Source: Nymphaea colorata
Lineage: Eukaryota > Streptophyta > Magnoliopsida > Nymphaeales > Nymphaeaceae
Length of the DNA: 64,000 nt
Assembly: GCF_008831285.2 (NCBI RefSeq)
Contig: NW_022204507.1
Span: forward strand, 1,674,001 to 1,738,000
Direction: 5' to 3'
In this document: one piece after another, positions 38,471 through 51,815 of the stretch
Layout: each line of letters starts with the position of its first letter
How positions within the stretch are numbered: position 1 is the stretch's first letter
Notes under the pieces: model-generated
Database searches by the model: none
What the model was told of the DNA's origin: nothing
Seen by the model: only the letters and a program-made list of their open reading frames with translations
Position numbers and translations under genes: made by a program

Positions 38471-41400
38471 TTGCTTATTTTTTATGGATTTGGCAACATT
38501 GCTTTCTCTTTGGTGTTCATAATGTGTTATGTTTTTATTTCTTCAAAATATTTTCAGTTTATGTGATGGTCATGTGCTTAAGCTTTCCTCTAAAGATTTC
38601 ATAGGCACAATGTTATCTCATCCATTTTATTGAAGGAATCTCTTTCTATATCTCTCTCACACCGTCGCTCCCATGCCAGAATATGGTTGGATTTTGCATC
38701 CAAATCCATATTTTCTTAATGTATGACATTTCAATCAGCTTGAAGTTTGAGTTGATTTTCATTTCAACCAGTCAAAGCTATAGGGTTATGAGTTCCTCTA
38801 GGCTTCACAATTCTATTACATGATGAGAGCACTTCTAATCTTTAAGATAGTTGGGCGGCATGCTGGTTCTGGTGGATCTTTGAGGTTCAGTGTACACCTA
38901 TTTAGGGGGTGAATTAGATGATAAATCTAGTTGAGGCTCATTATAGACCAAAACCAATTGAAGTTAAAAAGGGCCACTAGATGAGAGATCTTTACATGGC
39001 ACATTTTTTTTGTTCATTTCCCTTCATGTGCAACACACTTGCTTTTAGTTAAATTAGTTGTCAAGACAATGGGCTTCAAGAAAGAATAGAATTGGAAGGG
39101 AGGCAAGAGTGGAAAAAGGAAAAGGAAAAAATAGTTCCGTGATAACCATGGATAATACACAGGCATTTTTCTTTACACCAAAATCTTCTTTCAAAATTTT
39201 TTTGCTTTTGTATGATTAAACTTTGTAACTGACTTAGTGACATGTGTATCAACAGTAAGATGGCCACTAGATTGAAAAAATTTTCTTTAAGAATGGCTAT
39301 TAGATCAGTTATTGATAGTGAAATTGGTTGAAAGGGAATATAAATGGAAAATTCACTGCAAGAAACTATAGAGATGGTACATGCGCCTTGGCTATTGTGC
39401 CACATTGGACACACAATCACTCAAGTCATCATGAAAGAAGTGTGTCAAAGAGGTTTTGTGGATTTGGAAAAAAATTATGGACTAGATCTGAATAGTTTTC
39501 AAAAAGGTTAAAAAGGACCATACGATGCATCCCCTTTAAAAGCATTTCTAGCATTTCAGATTCTTCGCTGCATGTCACTTGCCCCGCTGAAATTGCCAAT
39601 CCTTTGCCTTCTTTGGCACTTCCATCTTCAAAGTATTCCACTCATTCATCATCTATGCCACAAAAGGGCCCATGAGCTCCTTACCTTTTTCAGTATGAAA
39701 CAATTTGCTCTTCCTCAAACAACAAAGTTCACTTGTTTCATTAGTGCCTATGATGGGGCCATGTCTGATTGCATAAACCAATAAACTGTAAATGCCAAAA
39801 CAACAATAAAATTGTTCATGCTCATCATTGAAGAAAAGTTAGCTGAAGCATACTAATATCCATAGTAAAATTGGAAGAAGGCTTCTAAGGCATGCCACGA
39901 AATCCTATAGGATGAAGATAAAGGAAGTCAGGTAAAGAAATTTACTCTTGAGTCTTTAGGACCACAACCCTATCTATAGACTTATGAGGGTCCAAATGAT
40001 TATTTTTCCATCATACATAGGATATGAACCCTCTCCAGTTTCTAACACATTTGATCCTCACCAAATGAGGTGATACAGATCCAAGTTTATCATATCATAT
40101 TTAATTTGACTTATCTATACGAATAGCGATAATGCAAGATGATAGACATGTATAGGCCCACTAAATATATTTATAACAGCCTCCCATTTGAGCCATATAT
40201 GTCATAATAGAATCATGCAATTACAACTCAAAACTTATGAACTCAAAACTTATGAACTCAAAACCGCTATCTTTACCATCATCTTAAACCATTTAGTGCA
40301 CTAACAATATTAATATACGATCAAAGTGATCAATCATTGTAACCAGTCCCATCAATGGTCACACATATCAACCTAATTCAATTACATAGTTAATCTTGGA
40401 GACTGCAATGAAAATTACATATAATGTGATCTTAACTTGCACATTTTTAACTAGTCTAACTTTATATTTTAGTGAGATCACAACCAAACAAACTCAGAGT
40501 AAACTGAAAATATAAACTTTATTTCACAACCAAAAGGCAGTCTGTAATATAAGTGTCTAGATGCAAACTCCTACTTAAACAAACAAGTATATAATGCAAT
40601 GCTCATTTGAGCAATATGCACATGAAAGACTTTGGACAATTCACTTTAGTGAGTAGATAAATGTTTGCATCCCCCAAATGTATTTTCCTTTTTGAGGTAC
40701 TTCAGAAAAATGAGGTTTTACTTTGAAATGAGAGAGAAAGAGACTCATCTGTTGGTACAAGGTTTGGTCATTCTCAACGCATTTATTTGGGATAACCCGA
40801 CTAAGAACAAGTCTCTTGCTTTACACATTTTGATATTTGAAACGTTATCCTAAATTCTATATGCATGTGTGCTCAAGTATAAATACTTTTTTTTTAAATA
40901 TATAGATAAATTTTGAAATGATTAAAATATGGTTTCATTTTAAAAAAAATAGTGCCCTTAGGTCTAGAACTATGGTCCTTAGGGTTAATAAACCCTTAAT
41001 AATTAGTGATTAGAAAGTTGAGATTGAATTAATGGAATAGCCAAATAGTATAAAAAATAAATTATTTAAAAGAGCCACTTGTAAGATCTTTTGAGTTTTT
41101 CAAATATTGTCACTTGAACTCAAATAAAAGATAACTTATATTTGAAGATAGTTTTGAAAATCGAAGTTTTCAACTAGTCTGAGGAAATATGATTAGGAAC
41201 GTGCTTGTAAATTAATTATTTTGCAAAATACATGACTTCAACTTGTCATGCTTTGCAAAAGCAAGTTTTCTAAGTTTTGTTTGAAAAATAAGATACCAAA
41301 ATAGATGGATAGTGACCATAGTTCTTGTTCATCATACGGCCAAAGAGAGAGATTTTGCAATATTGCAAATGTCAAAATAATATGTTGGAAAAAGTGAAGA

Positions 41401-42240
41401 TTTGATATTTAAAACAACAAAATTATAATTTGTAGGGGTGTTTCCCTTGAATTTAAGTATGTTTAAAGATTTTGTCTTAATTTGATTATCACCTCATTAA
41501 AGTTTGATCTTGTCTTAGTTAAGCTTCTTAGACATGTGCTTGTGAACATTCGTGAGTCCCATAAGTAGCTGTTTATGCATGATTACACAAATTCTATATG
41601 CATAACAAGAAAAATAAACCATTCATACCATAGCATATATTTATGAAGCAACAGAAAAGAAAAAATTGATGGAAATTGATAGAGGTAAGATTTCAACTAG
41701 CGAGTCACTTAATGGTGTATTGAAAATATAGGTGGGCCAATGGAAGGCTAGAAGAATGATTTAAAAAATATGAAAGATGAACTTACAATTTGAAAATCCA
41801 AAAATGACATGGTCAATGAAAATTAACATATACATCAAACATGTTTGGGTGTTTCCCGGGTTGGACTTGTTCCAACCTCAAAATGATAAAATAGAAAAAT
41901 AACCCACCCCAAATCCTCACATCATAACACACATCCACATACAATCAAATCATCAAAATAGAGAATTAGGTAGAAAAATGGAATATAGACATATGATGAG
42001 GAAGCAATAATAGGTAGAGAAATAAAAAGAGAAAAATGAAAAATTACATATAGAAAAATAAAGATGAAGAGGAAGGGAAAGTGAGAGACATTTGAAAGAG
42101 AAAAAATTAAATGAGAGAGAAATAAAAAGATGAATAAAAAATTAAAATGAAAGAAATACAAATTAAAGAGATAAATGAGTTAAAAGATGAAAAAAAGTAT
42201 TGAAAATGCTAAAAAAGAAGTTAAAAGGAGAAAAAAAATC
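38471..42240. other. Non-coding stretch
   Basis: No gene or bordered element recognised in 3.8 kb. The region is AT-rich with short broken frames. 41900-42240 is A/G-rich and may be the distal part of the LTR-like segment to its right. Confidence 0.5.
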
Positions 42241-44208
42241 TTGAGGAAAACGTTTGCCTTGGTCATGCTCCTGGAGCTTTAAGTTGGATCCCTAGCTCCA
42301 GAGAGACTCTAGACCTTCATCTGCTTGTTATAAAGAAAAGACAAAAAAATGCTCTAAAGAAAAGTTATAAATACCTTTAAAAAAAATGGTGTAGTGGCGG
42401 CTCCTTAGTTCTTCAGGGCAATGAGTACACCTTGATGGTGGCTTGAATGGGTTGGAAATGCTCTTTCAAGATCTCCTGTTGTTGGAAATGAAGTTTTGGA
42501 GTTGAAGATTAAGAGAGTTGAACAAGAAAAATTGAAGAACAGAAAGAAGAAGAGAAGAAAAAATCTAGAAGAGGAGAGAGAGAGCTCAAAGACTTGAAAA
42601 ATGATGGATTTTCCATGTTAAATGAGAGAAGTGACGAGGTATTTATAGGAGAAGGAGGCTGAAGGGAATCATGGTCTTTTTTAAAAATGAAATCAGCCAT
42701 TAATTAGTCATTATTGGTTTTTAAAATATGTTAAAAACACTAAGAGGGTCAAATTTATTCAAAAATAGGTTGACTGGAAGGTTGACTAGGCCTAAAGAAG
42801 TTGAGCTGGCCCACCAAAGGCCCATTCTAGCTTGTGCTAGCCAGCTGCAAGCGAGACTTGGCCAGCCAAAAATAGGTTGACTAGAGGGTTGACCATGCCA
42901 GGGGCAAGCTGCCCACCCAAGGCTCGCCCAACCTAGGGCTAAACAGGTTGAGTTGGCTCACCACAGGCCCATTCTAGCCTATGTTGGCTGGCCGCAAGCG
43001 GGGCTTGGCCAACTGCAGGCCTAACCTGGCCGGGCCAGGCAAGGATTGGCTAGCTAGGGCCATGCATGCCATGTTGCCTGCGCTATGCCTCGCCATGCCA
43101 GGTCAACTAGGGTCATGCACGCCAGGCCAGCTAGATTAGTGCCTGGTCGCACCAGGCCTGGCCTGCCCGAGCCTGGAATGGCTAGACAGGTCGGCCAGGG
43201 CCGGGGCTGGCCAGGCAAAGGCCGCACCAGATATGGCCAGACCAGGCTTGGTCAGCATGCCACGTTGGCTATGGGCCCTAAAGTGTATTTTGGCATTTTG
43301 TGAAAAAATGAGGTTATTTTTGAAAAAAAAATCGAGAAAACCAATGGCATTTTTTGAAATTCAATGATACTTTTAGAAAATCAAGGTTATTTTGAGAATC
43401 TTGAATTAGAAACTATTAGCAGTTGAAAAATTATCATAATGTCTCGATACTTGGATTGGGAATGATATGTGACATGTATTTGAATCTGAAATGGATCTAA
43501 AGCTTAGAATGGATCAAAAGTAATATATTTGGATTTGGATCTCGAATTTAGATCTAAAACTCATACTTGGTTCCGAATCTCATATTTAGGTCTAGATTAA
43601 GGTAAAAACATGGAATCAGATCTAAATTTGGATCTAGATTAAAATTTTGGAACCAAACAAAGAGATGGATCTAGATTTTGAACCTTGCGTTTGGAACGGG
43701 TCTGAATTGATATGAAGGCACAAATTGCGATCAAATGGGTCTAGAATTGAGATTTTGTATCAAGGTCTAGATCTAAAGTTCTATTGTTGATCCAGTTTTG
43801 GAATTTGGATTTGGATATGGATCTATTTTGGATCTGATTTGGATCTATTGATCTATTTTGGATCTAGGTCTAGTATGTGGATCTGGGATCTAGGGCATTG
43901 TTTTGGATATGGAGCTGGGCTTTGGATCTAGGAATTTGTTTTAGGCTTCTATATGAGTTTTTGAACCGGATCCCAGTTTGAATTATAGGATAAGTCTAAA
44001 TTGAGATTGGGCTTTGTGCCCAAAGTCTATAATTAGATCCAAATAAATCTCAAATATCATTGATAGTCAAATAAAAGAAGAAATTGGCCACAATTAAGAG
44101 AAATTGAAGTGTTGGAAGCCAAAAATCCTTGAAGGCTATCATAAAGTTATCACAAAATGTTCGACAAATGCTGAATATATAATTTTGAAAAATTTGGGGT
44201 GATTACAA
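42240..44208 (-). repeat. Probable Ty3-type LTR or LTR fragment, minus strand
   Basis: Read on the minus strand the segment begins TGTAATCACCCC at 44208, exactly where the element F coding remnant stops. It contains degenerate GGATCT-rich sequence (43990-43440), a GC-rich block, and a TATAAATA promoter near 42640 followed by a CT-rich leader. These are features of a long plant LTR. The distal border and any partner LTR were not found. Confidence 0.35.
42800..43014. repeat. GC-rich tandem repeat, about 147-bp spacing
   Basis: Two diverged copies of a unit starting GTTGAG.TGGC.CACCA and continuing GGCCCATTCTAGC are found at 42800 and 42947. A tail of GGCCAGGC-type words extends to about 43270. 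The block is much richer in GC than its surroundings. Confidence 0.6.
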
Positions 44209-47200
44209 TCAATGATCATGGAATTTGTATCGATGTGCTCAATAGATGCTTGACCACTTTCAATATTTTTCTTTGACAAGGAAATCAATGTCAATGTGTT
44301 TTGACTTTAAGCCTGGGTGTCGGGCCGGGCCTGGGCCCGATAGGCCGGCCGCGGCCCGACTCCCGCCCTCTGTCTCCCTCACTCCCTCTCCGCTCCCCCT
44401 CTCCCTCTCCCTCTCCACTTCCCCTCTCCCTCTCTGCTCCCCCTCTCCCTCTCTGCTCCCCCTCTCCCTCCTCCTCTGTCTCCCTCTCCCTCCTCCTCCA
44501 TCTCCCTCGCCGCTCCCCCTCCCCCTCCTCCTCCGTCGCCACTCCCCCTCCTCCTCCATTGGAGGGGGACGGGAGGGCGGGGGGAAAGGGGGTCGGGAGG
44601 GCAGGCCGGGCTGGGCTGAGCGGCCCGACGGGCCGGATCGGGCCGGCCTGATGCCCAGGTCTATTTGACTTTAATTAACTTTTATTCTTGTTGTTGGAAT
44701 ATATAATTGTGGGGTTGCCATAATATAATTTTAGTGGCCTTTCAATTTCATATATTATTTTCAGCCCAGTGACAAAATTTTGTAACCATATTTCATGATT
44801 GAATGTCCCAAAATAATCAGCGAACTCTACTGCCATAGTGAAAGACACAATAAGTGTTTGTTTGACATAACATCATAGTTTCATTCCAATGATCAACTCT
44901 TGGGTTGCTTAAATATTTGCCTAATATCCTTACAATAAATGCAATATCAAGGTTTGTACACACCTAGATATATTAGCCTCCTTATATCGAGGCAAGGGGA
45001 ATTTTATCTATTTACTTCATTACAAATTGAATTTTAGGTAAGATTATACAAAGAGCAAGTCGAGTTCGAGCTCAGTCAAGTCACATACTATTCAACTCGA
45101 GCTTTACATGATCAGTTCAAGTTGATTCTGTAAACTAAGTCTAATCTTGAGCTGGACTCAATATACTGAGTCCGAGCTCGAACTTGACTTGTTTAAGCTC
45201 ATGTCACTTGATTCATATATTTTTTCTTTAAATGAAAATGAAAACCACAAAGGGGAGTGGAAGCTCATAAAAAATTACCGACATGCCCCTAAAGATTAAC
45301 AATAGAGAAGAGATGATCCAAGTCGAGTTTAAACTAGTCAATCTCATTTAACTCAAACTCGACTCTTTTATGACTCAAGTTTTAACTCAAGCTCGAGCTT
45401 CACTCATTTATTAAACAAGTGGGGCTCGAGTCGAGCTTACACGAGCGAGTTCGACTTGAGCTCTAGTTGGCTCAAGTAGTTGCACATCCTTATTGTAAGG
45501 CACTGGTTAATACTAAACTTGTCATCCTAAGCAATAGGAGTATTACCTAGTTTGCAGTTATTCATGTTGAATCTTTCTAGAACTTTTTTGCATACCCTTT
45601 TTATAATAATTCATGAATACATCAAGAACAATCTCAATGTTTCTAAATTCCTAATACAACAAGGCGATTAAGATCTCTCATTTCAATTTTTGTTGACAGA
45701 AATTTTTAATAAGTGTATGGTATAACTTGCAATTAGTATATCATCGACATATGATACTAGGAAGATAAACTTAACTTCTCAAAGTTATGATATATGCAAC
45801 CTTTAGTGAAATTTACCTCAAAACTAAATGAAATAGCAACCTAATAAAATTTATGATACCGTTGATGGAAAACATGTTTAAGTCATGTGCAGATTTCTTT
45901 AATTTGCAAATCATGTTCTTTGCATCTCTTACTACAAAGTTCTTTTGATTGGATCATAAATATCATTTCATCAATGTCCCTGATGAGAAACATAGTTTTT
46001 ACATTTATTTGATGCAACTCTGAATCAAAGTGAGCTACTAGTTTCACTATAATTCTAAAGGAGTGCTTTGAAGAAACTGGTGAGGATGTATCCTTATAAT
46101 TAATGCTTTCTCTTTAAGTAAAGCCCTTAGAAACAAGATGAACCTTATGTTACTACACATTACTATTCGAATTATGTTTGAGATTTAAATATCCATTTGC
46201 AACAAATGAGTTTTGCACCAATAGGTAATGGGACAAATCATTGTCTTTCATAGACTTGAACTCTTCTTGTATGACACCAATCTGTTTTTGAGAGTTAGAA
46301 CTATTGATGGTGTCATGAAACTTAACATGGCATCTTCCATTCCATCAATTCTCATATTTTTTAGATATATACAATATTATCCTCTAAAATTACAAAATAT
46401 TTACTTGTTGTCCATCGACTACGCCTTTCAGCCTGATCTTAGGCCTTCTCCTCTCCCTAGTAGATCTTCTTAGTGGCATTTGTTCGTAAGTTTCTTGAGG
46501 TTGTTGTGTTTGCTTTCTAGGAGAGATTTGTGATATATCAATAAGGAGGTCCTAAGTGACAAATTATTCTAGATCCACTATATGATCCATGTCAAGCAAC
46601 TGAATGTGATTATCATTTATAGTGACTATAGGAACATAAACATGTTTTTCAAATACGAGGTCTTTAATTATCACCTTTTACGAACTCCACATCCTTAAAG
46701 AAATGAGTATTTTTTTACACAAAAATTGATCTGTTAACAATGTCATAAAGCTTATAACTTTTATATCTTTCAAAATGTCCACCAAATAGTTGCTAACCAT
46801 TCTGACATCCAATTTTTTTTCGATATGCCTATATGACCTGGCCTCAGCCTGACGTCCCAAAATGTGAAAATATTTCATACTAGATTTCTTGTATGGCCGT
46901 GTTCTGTAAGAGGTTTTATATGCTGCTTTTGTTGGTACTCTATTTAGTATATATATTGTAATCCTTAGCACCTCACCCTTTAGAGACTTAGATAAGGTAG
47001 AATGAATAATCATATTCTTTACAATGTCCTTAAGATTTATCTTTTGTCTCTCAGCAAAACCATTCATAATAGAGCTACCTAACATTGTATATTGAAGGAC
47101 AATTTCAAATTCCTTTAAGAACTTAGTAAATGGTCATGTATGTTATTCACCTGATCCATCGTATTTATCATATTATTCACAACTGCAGCCATATATGATG

Positions 47201-47440
47201 GCTTTAATCATTTTGCTAAGTTGGTTTTCAACTTCATCCTTATAAACTTTAAATACATCTAGCCAATGAGATTTTTTATCAAACCATAGCAAAAATAATA
47301 ATCTATGAATGTTAATAAATAATGTTAGTCATTCAAAGAAACGGCAGGGAATAAACCACAAATGTCAATATGAATAAGTTTTAAGACATCTAAACATTTC
47401 TGATCACTTAATGTTTGTTTGTTATCAAATGACATGTTTG
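44209..47440 (-). mobile_element. Copia element F remnant, minus strand
   Basis: Conceptual minus-strand translation gives integrase at about 47440-46680, with MNGFAERQKINLKDIVKNM, YILNRVPTKA and EARSYRHIEKKLD. Reverse transcriptase pieces follow: NSQKQIGVIQEEFKSMKDND near 46320, LVAHFDSELHQINVKT near 46010, and SYVDDIL near 45740. RNase H pieces are QTLIVSFTMAVEFADYFG near 44850, IERPLKLYYGN and SKHIDIDFLV near 44290. All are broken by stops. Gag, protease and both LTRs are missing. The RNase H end is cut at 44209 by LTR-like sequence and interrupted internally by a hAT-like MITE. Confidence 0.85.
44308..44663. mobile_element. hAT-like GC-rich MITE with 8-bp target duplication
   Basis: 356 bp, about the most GC-rich segment in the window. 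TTTGACTT flanks both ends (44300-44307 and 44664-44671). The left terminus is TAAGCCTGGGTGTCGGGCC and the right terminus in reverse complement is TAGACCTGGGCATCAGGCC. Eight-base duplications with TA.RCCTGGGC termini and GGGCCGG subterminal words fit hAT-family MITEs. The centre is CT-rich. The insertion splits the RNase H of element F, whose sequence resumes on both sides (SNNKNKS.. and SKHIDIDFLV). Open frames across it are composition artefacts. Confidence 0.85.
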
Positions 47441-47650
47441 AACGCTGCTAGAGAGTAGTCTTCCTATCACCATTTACATGAAGGACAAAAACACTAGCAG
47501 CATTATCTTACAAAATAAACTAACATCCATACTTTGGTAGCATGATGTTTCAGTCAATCCATTTTTTCCAATATCAAATGCAACCAAATTTAAATTTTAA
47601 ATTATGAATGCAACAGGTCCTGCATGCACAAACTGTTTGAAGTCCAAATT

Positions 47651-47980
47651 AAATGGATCTATGTCACAACCTTAAAGCCAAACCAAATAGATTGAGATCA
47701 TGGATCCAAAGCCAAATGGATCCATGTCATGTCTCTAGATCCAGACCAAATAGATCCAAATCATGAATTCAAGTCCAATCCCAAACAGATCTAGTTCACA
47801 ATACTAGATCCAAACTGAATATATTCATATCATGATTTTGGACCCAAACCAAATGGATCCAGTTCATGGATTTGGATTTAGAGAAAATAGATCCAGATCA
47901 TGGATTTAGATCAAAACTAAATGGATCCAAATCATGATCGAAACAATATGGATCTAACTCATGTGTCCCAATCAAACTAA
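47651..47980. repeat. Minisatellite with 34-35 bp period
   Basis: About nine diverged units begin with AAATGGATCC-like words at 47651, 47685, 47714, 47748, 47783, 47817, 47851, 47885 and 47919, with a weaker one at 47946. Most spacings are 34 or 35 bp. Unit core: AAATGGATCCA..TCATG, then TTGGATCCAAAC-like sequence. It borders the truncated 5' side of element F. Confidence 0.8.
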
Positions 47981-49006
47981 TTGAACTCGGTACGATCCAA
48001 ATGTGACAATCCATACACGAACATAACCTAAGTCACCAGGGTGCACCCTGTTTGAACTTGCACCCGCGTCGACACGGTGTGGGTGTGGGTGCACCTCCGG
48101 TGCACACCCAAAGCGGTCAAACAAGAGTCGGGTGCGGCTGACTGCACCCGACTAAAATTGTCCTTTTCTGACTCGCACCTGACTCGCGTTTGACCCGAGT
48201 CAGGTGCGATCAAATGCGAGTCGGTCAATTTTCGTCCAATTTTTAGGGTTTTTTTAAATTTTTAACAAAGTCAACCACCTGCGTCGACCTCTCCCCTTGT
48301 CTCTCGCCCGCGTCTTCCTCGCCCCTCCCTTTTAAATTCTGAACTCATTAAAACTAAAATTTGGTAGTTGACCTGTGCCACTAAAGTTAGGTTGGATGGG
48401 CTACGAAATACCGATCATAAGCTTGTTTTTAGTTGAGGATGAAAAATGGAGCTGAAAACATGCCGTTTCTGGTGAAATGGGCTCTACCAAGCTCAATTGA
48501 GCTGCTTCAAGTTCGAATGAGCAAGACGGTGCACTAATAAGCCAGAAAGGAAGGTCATGAAACCTATTCTAGGGCTGAAAATGGGTTAACTGAGGTCTAT
48601 GCATTCAAATAAAGCTATTACTAGGGTTTTTCTAGGGCTTAAGGGTAAATAGTAATAACGATTAGGGTTAACCTAGGGGGTAGGGTTTTCCTAGGTTTGG
48701 GACAATGGTAATCCTTCTGGTGAAATGAGACGGCGTGACACTGGCCATACAATTTGGAAAAGGGGTTTAGAAACAATAATAAAATAGGTGGAACAATGGT
48801 AAATTTGTCATTTTACAATGTGAAAATTTTGCGGTGTTTACACATATGTTTGGCGCACACATCATCCACACTATTTTCATCATAAGCAGCAATTGTAACA
48901 AACGAATGGAATGGTTGCAACATCTGATACGATCTTGTTGCAATGAGGTATGAGTTTCTTGACGCCCTACCCTGCTTGGATGAAGGGGAAGGCAGGGAAA
49001 TGGTAG
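47981..49006. other. Non-coding stretch with a GC-rich word repeat
   Basis: 48040-48240 is made of words such as GTGCACCC, GTCGGGTGC and GACTCGC in both orientations and could fold on itself. 48960-49006 is purine-rich. No gene is seen. Confidence 0.45.
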
Positions 49007-51417
49007 TGTCACACCCCAACCTTTTGACCCTCAAACAATTTTTTTTCTAAACATAAAGCATTGAGGTGCGACTATACAACAAATCGAAAAGGACACCCAG
49101 TTTGGGAAGGCGTGAGCCCAATGCTCCAAGCACATCACACAACAATACCTTGAGGCCTTGCATCGCCTGTGCTCCGAACAGGCGAGACCAGTGGCGAAGG
49201 CGGAACAACTCCCAAACACAATGCCACAACCCACTGGTCTCTCAACTCTTATTCTTTCATTCTTATCATTATAATTGCACATTCACAAAATGACTGGCTA
49301 CCTTATGAGGTTGGTTTACTTCATGAATACACGTACACCTCCAATTGCCTGCACACGAAGGCTACACATATCATTAACATTCTTAGCTAGCCGTCATAAC
49401 AATACGGGTACAACTACCACTTCAATCTCATTCAATTATATCATTGCTCACGGCAATACACATGCAACAATTCACAACATTCACATTAATAAAAGTTCAC
49501 ATCTTGTCAAAACACATCAATCACATCTTTCAAAACTTAGCCAAATCCTGGAGAGTAGTCTCGATCTGTGATTGGCTCGTAGCTATCCTAGGTAGTTATC
49601 ATTCTTGGATACTTTCTAATGCACAATTGGGGTTGAGAAGATACTCGACTCGATACCCCACCTCATCTGTCCTACGCAATTATCAATCTAGCATGCACAT
49701 GCAATTGCGTATAAATTTTTAAACAAAACTAATCACATAAGCATTAACCTCTCATGCATATATTCATTCAATCACTTTACAATCATTCGATCACATCACA
49801 ATCCTAGGGTCCAACCATCATAAGAACACACATTCACGAGTTGGCACCAGGCAGGGATTTGCCTGGAATGCTGGTATACCTGTCGCGCGTCCACAAAACA
49901 CTTCAAAATGCCTCGAGTTTCACGTCTTGTTACTCAAGTCTACTAGATGCGCCCGGTGTACCTGCAAACACAATCAAATGGTAAGTTCTCTACTCGCTTC
50001 GCTTTTTGATTTATATAAATCTGAAAATACAATCATTGAGGCATGTCATCGCCTCAAAAGGGTGTCGACATGTAGTGTCGACCCACAAGACCCTCCAATA
50101 GGCCACTTCCCAACTTCTTGACGTTGCCACCAAACGTCAAAACTTAAGGCTTCGATCAATCCATCACTAACACATTTCTCATTTGCTTTCTTTAGTTGAG
50201 GTGTCTTCCTCACAATTAAGATTTTCAACATACAACGCATATGTACATCAATAAAAGCATATTTTCCAAGTTCACTAAAACGATACTAAACGTTCTCTAC
50301 AACAATACAATCTTTACCATGCTTCCTAATTGCTTCGAAATTTAACCCATCATGCTTATTAGATCATTGTAGACATGGATCATCATCCCTTCAAATTAGT
50401 CGTAGACCTTCCTCAAAATAGTAACGTCGTTAACAAACATCCTAATTCATCAAATCTTAAATCTAGCATGCTCCACTAACAATTATGCATGCTCCAACAA
50501 TAAAAATTCAACCATCTAGGCTCGATTACGCCTTGCTCACCCCAATCTTAAAATCTTAGCTGCTGCAGTCCTCCCGACAGCCACCGCATGAGTTCGATCA
50601 AGTGCCAAAGTCAATGATTGCTTGTTGTCGTCGCTAACAACACGGCCTACTTGCTGGTAAGAGGTGGAAAACAGACTTCCATAGCTGAAATCCAAGCAAA
50701 CGGCAATAGGTACGATGAGAATCAACAAAAGGGAGATGAAAATAGAGGTATGTCGTGAGAAGGAGGCAGTTGGCAAGGCAAATAAAAAGGGGGCTCGGCT
50801 GAGAGGCAGGGTTCGGTCGAGGGAGGGGCTGGCGGCAGGGAGAAAGAGCACAGAAATGTTCAGTTGAGGGAGAGAGCTAGAGCAGAGAGAGAGAACATGG
50901 GTGATGGAGTGAGACAGCACGAGCGGGAGAGTGGAAGAGTGGCAAGGGAGAGAAAGCGTGGGCAGAGAGGGTTCAGACAGAGGGTAGAAGCAGGCAGGGA
51001 GGGGGAATCGAGCGGGGGGAATGGGGGAGATGGAGAGGAGGAGACCGACGAGACGGGGAGACGCTAGAGAAGAGAGGGCGAGAGCGCACGGGAAAAAGGA
51101 CGGCACTAACGGAGAGGGGAGAGGGTCGTGCAGGAGGGAGGAGGAGAAGAAGATAGAAATGCGAGGAAGAGGCAAGGAAAGTCGAGAGAGTCTACCAGAA
51201 CGCTGTCACCCTTCACCACCGTCGTGGCTGTAGTCACCTCCGCCTTCTTCTTCTCTGTACTATGGTCGTAGCAAAGGGAGAGACGAAGAGGGGAAATGAG
51301 GGAGAAGAGGGAAAGACGATGGAGGAGAGGGTGACGTTGGCACCCTCCTGGTGATGGGTCTGTGTCTGGGTCTGGATCCCAATCCGACCCGACCTGCCAA
51401 AAACAAATAACGTTACA
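49007..51417 (+). repeat. Possible long Ty3-type LTR
   Basis: Begins TGTCACACCCC, a start common among plant Ty3 LTRs, directly after a purine-rich tract that could be a polypurine tract (about 48979-49006). A plausible end is GTTACA at 51412-51417, giving TGT..ACA borders. The 3' part is strongly GA-rich (50800-51340) and makes long antisense frames without domains. No partner copy or coding region lies in the window, so borders and type are tentative. Confidence 0.3.
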
Positions 51418-51471
51418 GGTAGTCATTTATGTGTTTGGTTGGCTAATTAGTAACAAAAAGAAAACCAAAAA

Positions 51472-51815
51472 ACCTGTTTGGATGTAAGGGAAAGGAAATG
51501 AATAATGTAAATATGATGCCTTCAAAATTGAAGAGATTGGGATGAAAAGAAAAGGCATAGTGACATCTAGATGAACAACGTTTTGCAGCATGTGATCAGT
51601 GATGACAGCCACTGTTGACCATCAATTTGCCGGTCCGAGTCTCATTTTGGCAGTCCGAGCCTAGGCCCGACCAAGTTGGACCATGAGCTGGGGGAGGGGG
51701 TAAGTTTATCACCATGGGCTAAACGGGTTTTCTAGAAACACCGCCCTCCCTTTTTGGCTGGCTAATGGGAGATTTTGCCACTCAAAACCATGTTTTGGGT
51801 GCCATCCAAACAGGT
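51472..51815. mobile_element. MITE-like inverted-repeat segment
   Basis: The left end is ACCTGTTTGGATG. The right end in reverse complement is ACCTGTTTGGATGG. The ends match over about 13 bases and enclose 344 bp of non-coding DNA. No certain target duplication. Confidence 0.45.

Noticed and set aside
44246-44668. 140-codon Pro/Ser-rich frame and its antisense Arg/Gly/Glu-rich partners
   Set aside because: They lie across a hAT-like MITE with a CT-rich core; the composition explains the openness.
48040-48240. Possible CRISPR-like or satellite array
   Set aside because: Words recur at irregular spacing in both orientations; there is no repeat-spacer structure, and the host is a plant.
48767-49012. 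Possible Ty3 chromodomain end before the LTR-like start at 49007
   Set aside because: The frame has a stop and only vague resemblance; the key aromatic residues could not be placed.
50537-51175. 212-codon minus-strand frame
   Set aside because: It is a Ser/Pro/Leu-rich artefact of a GA-rich tract within LTR-like DNA, with no domain.
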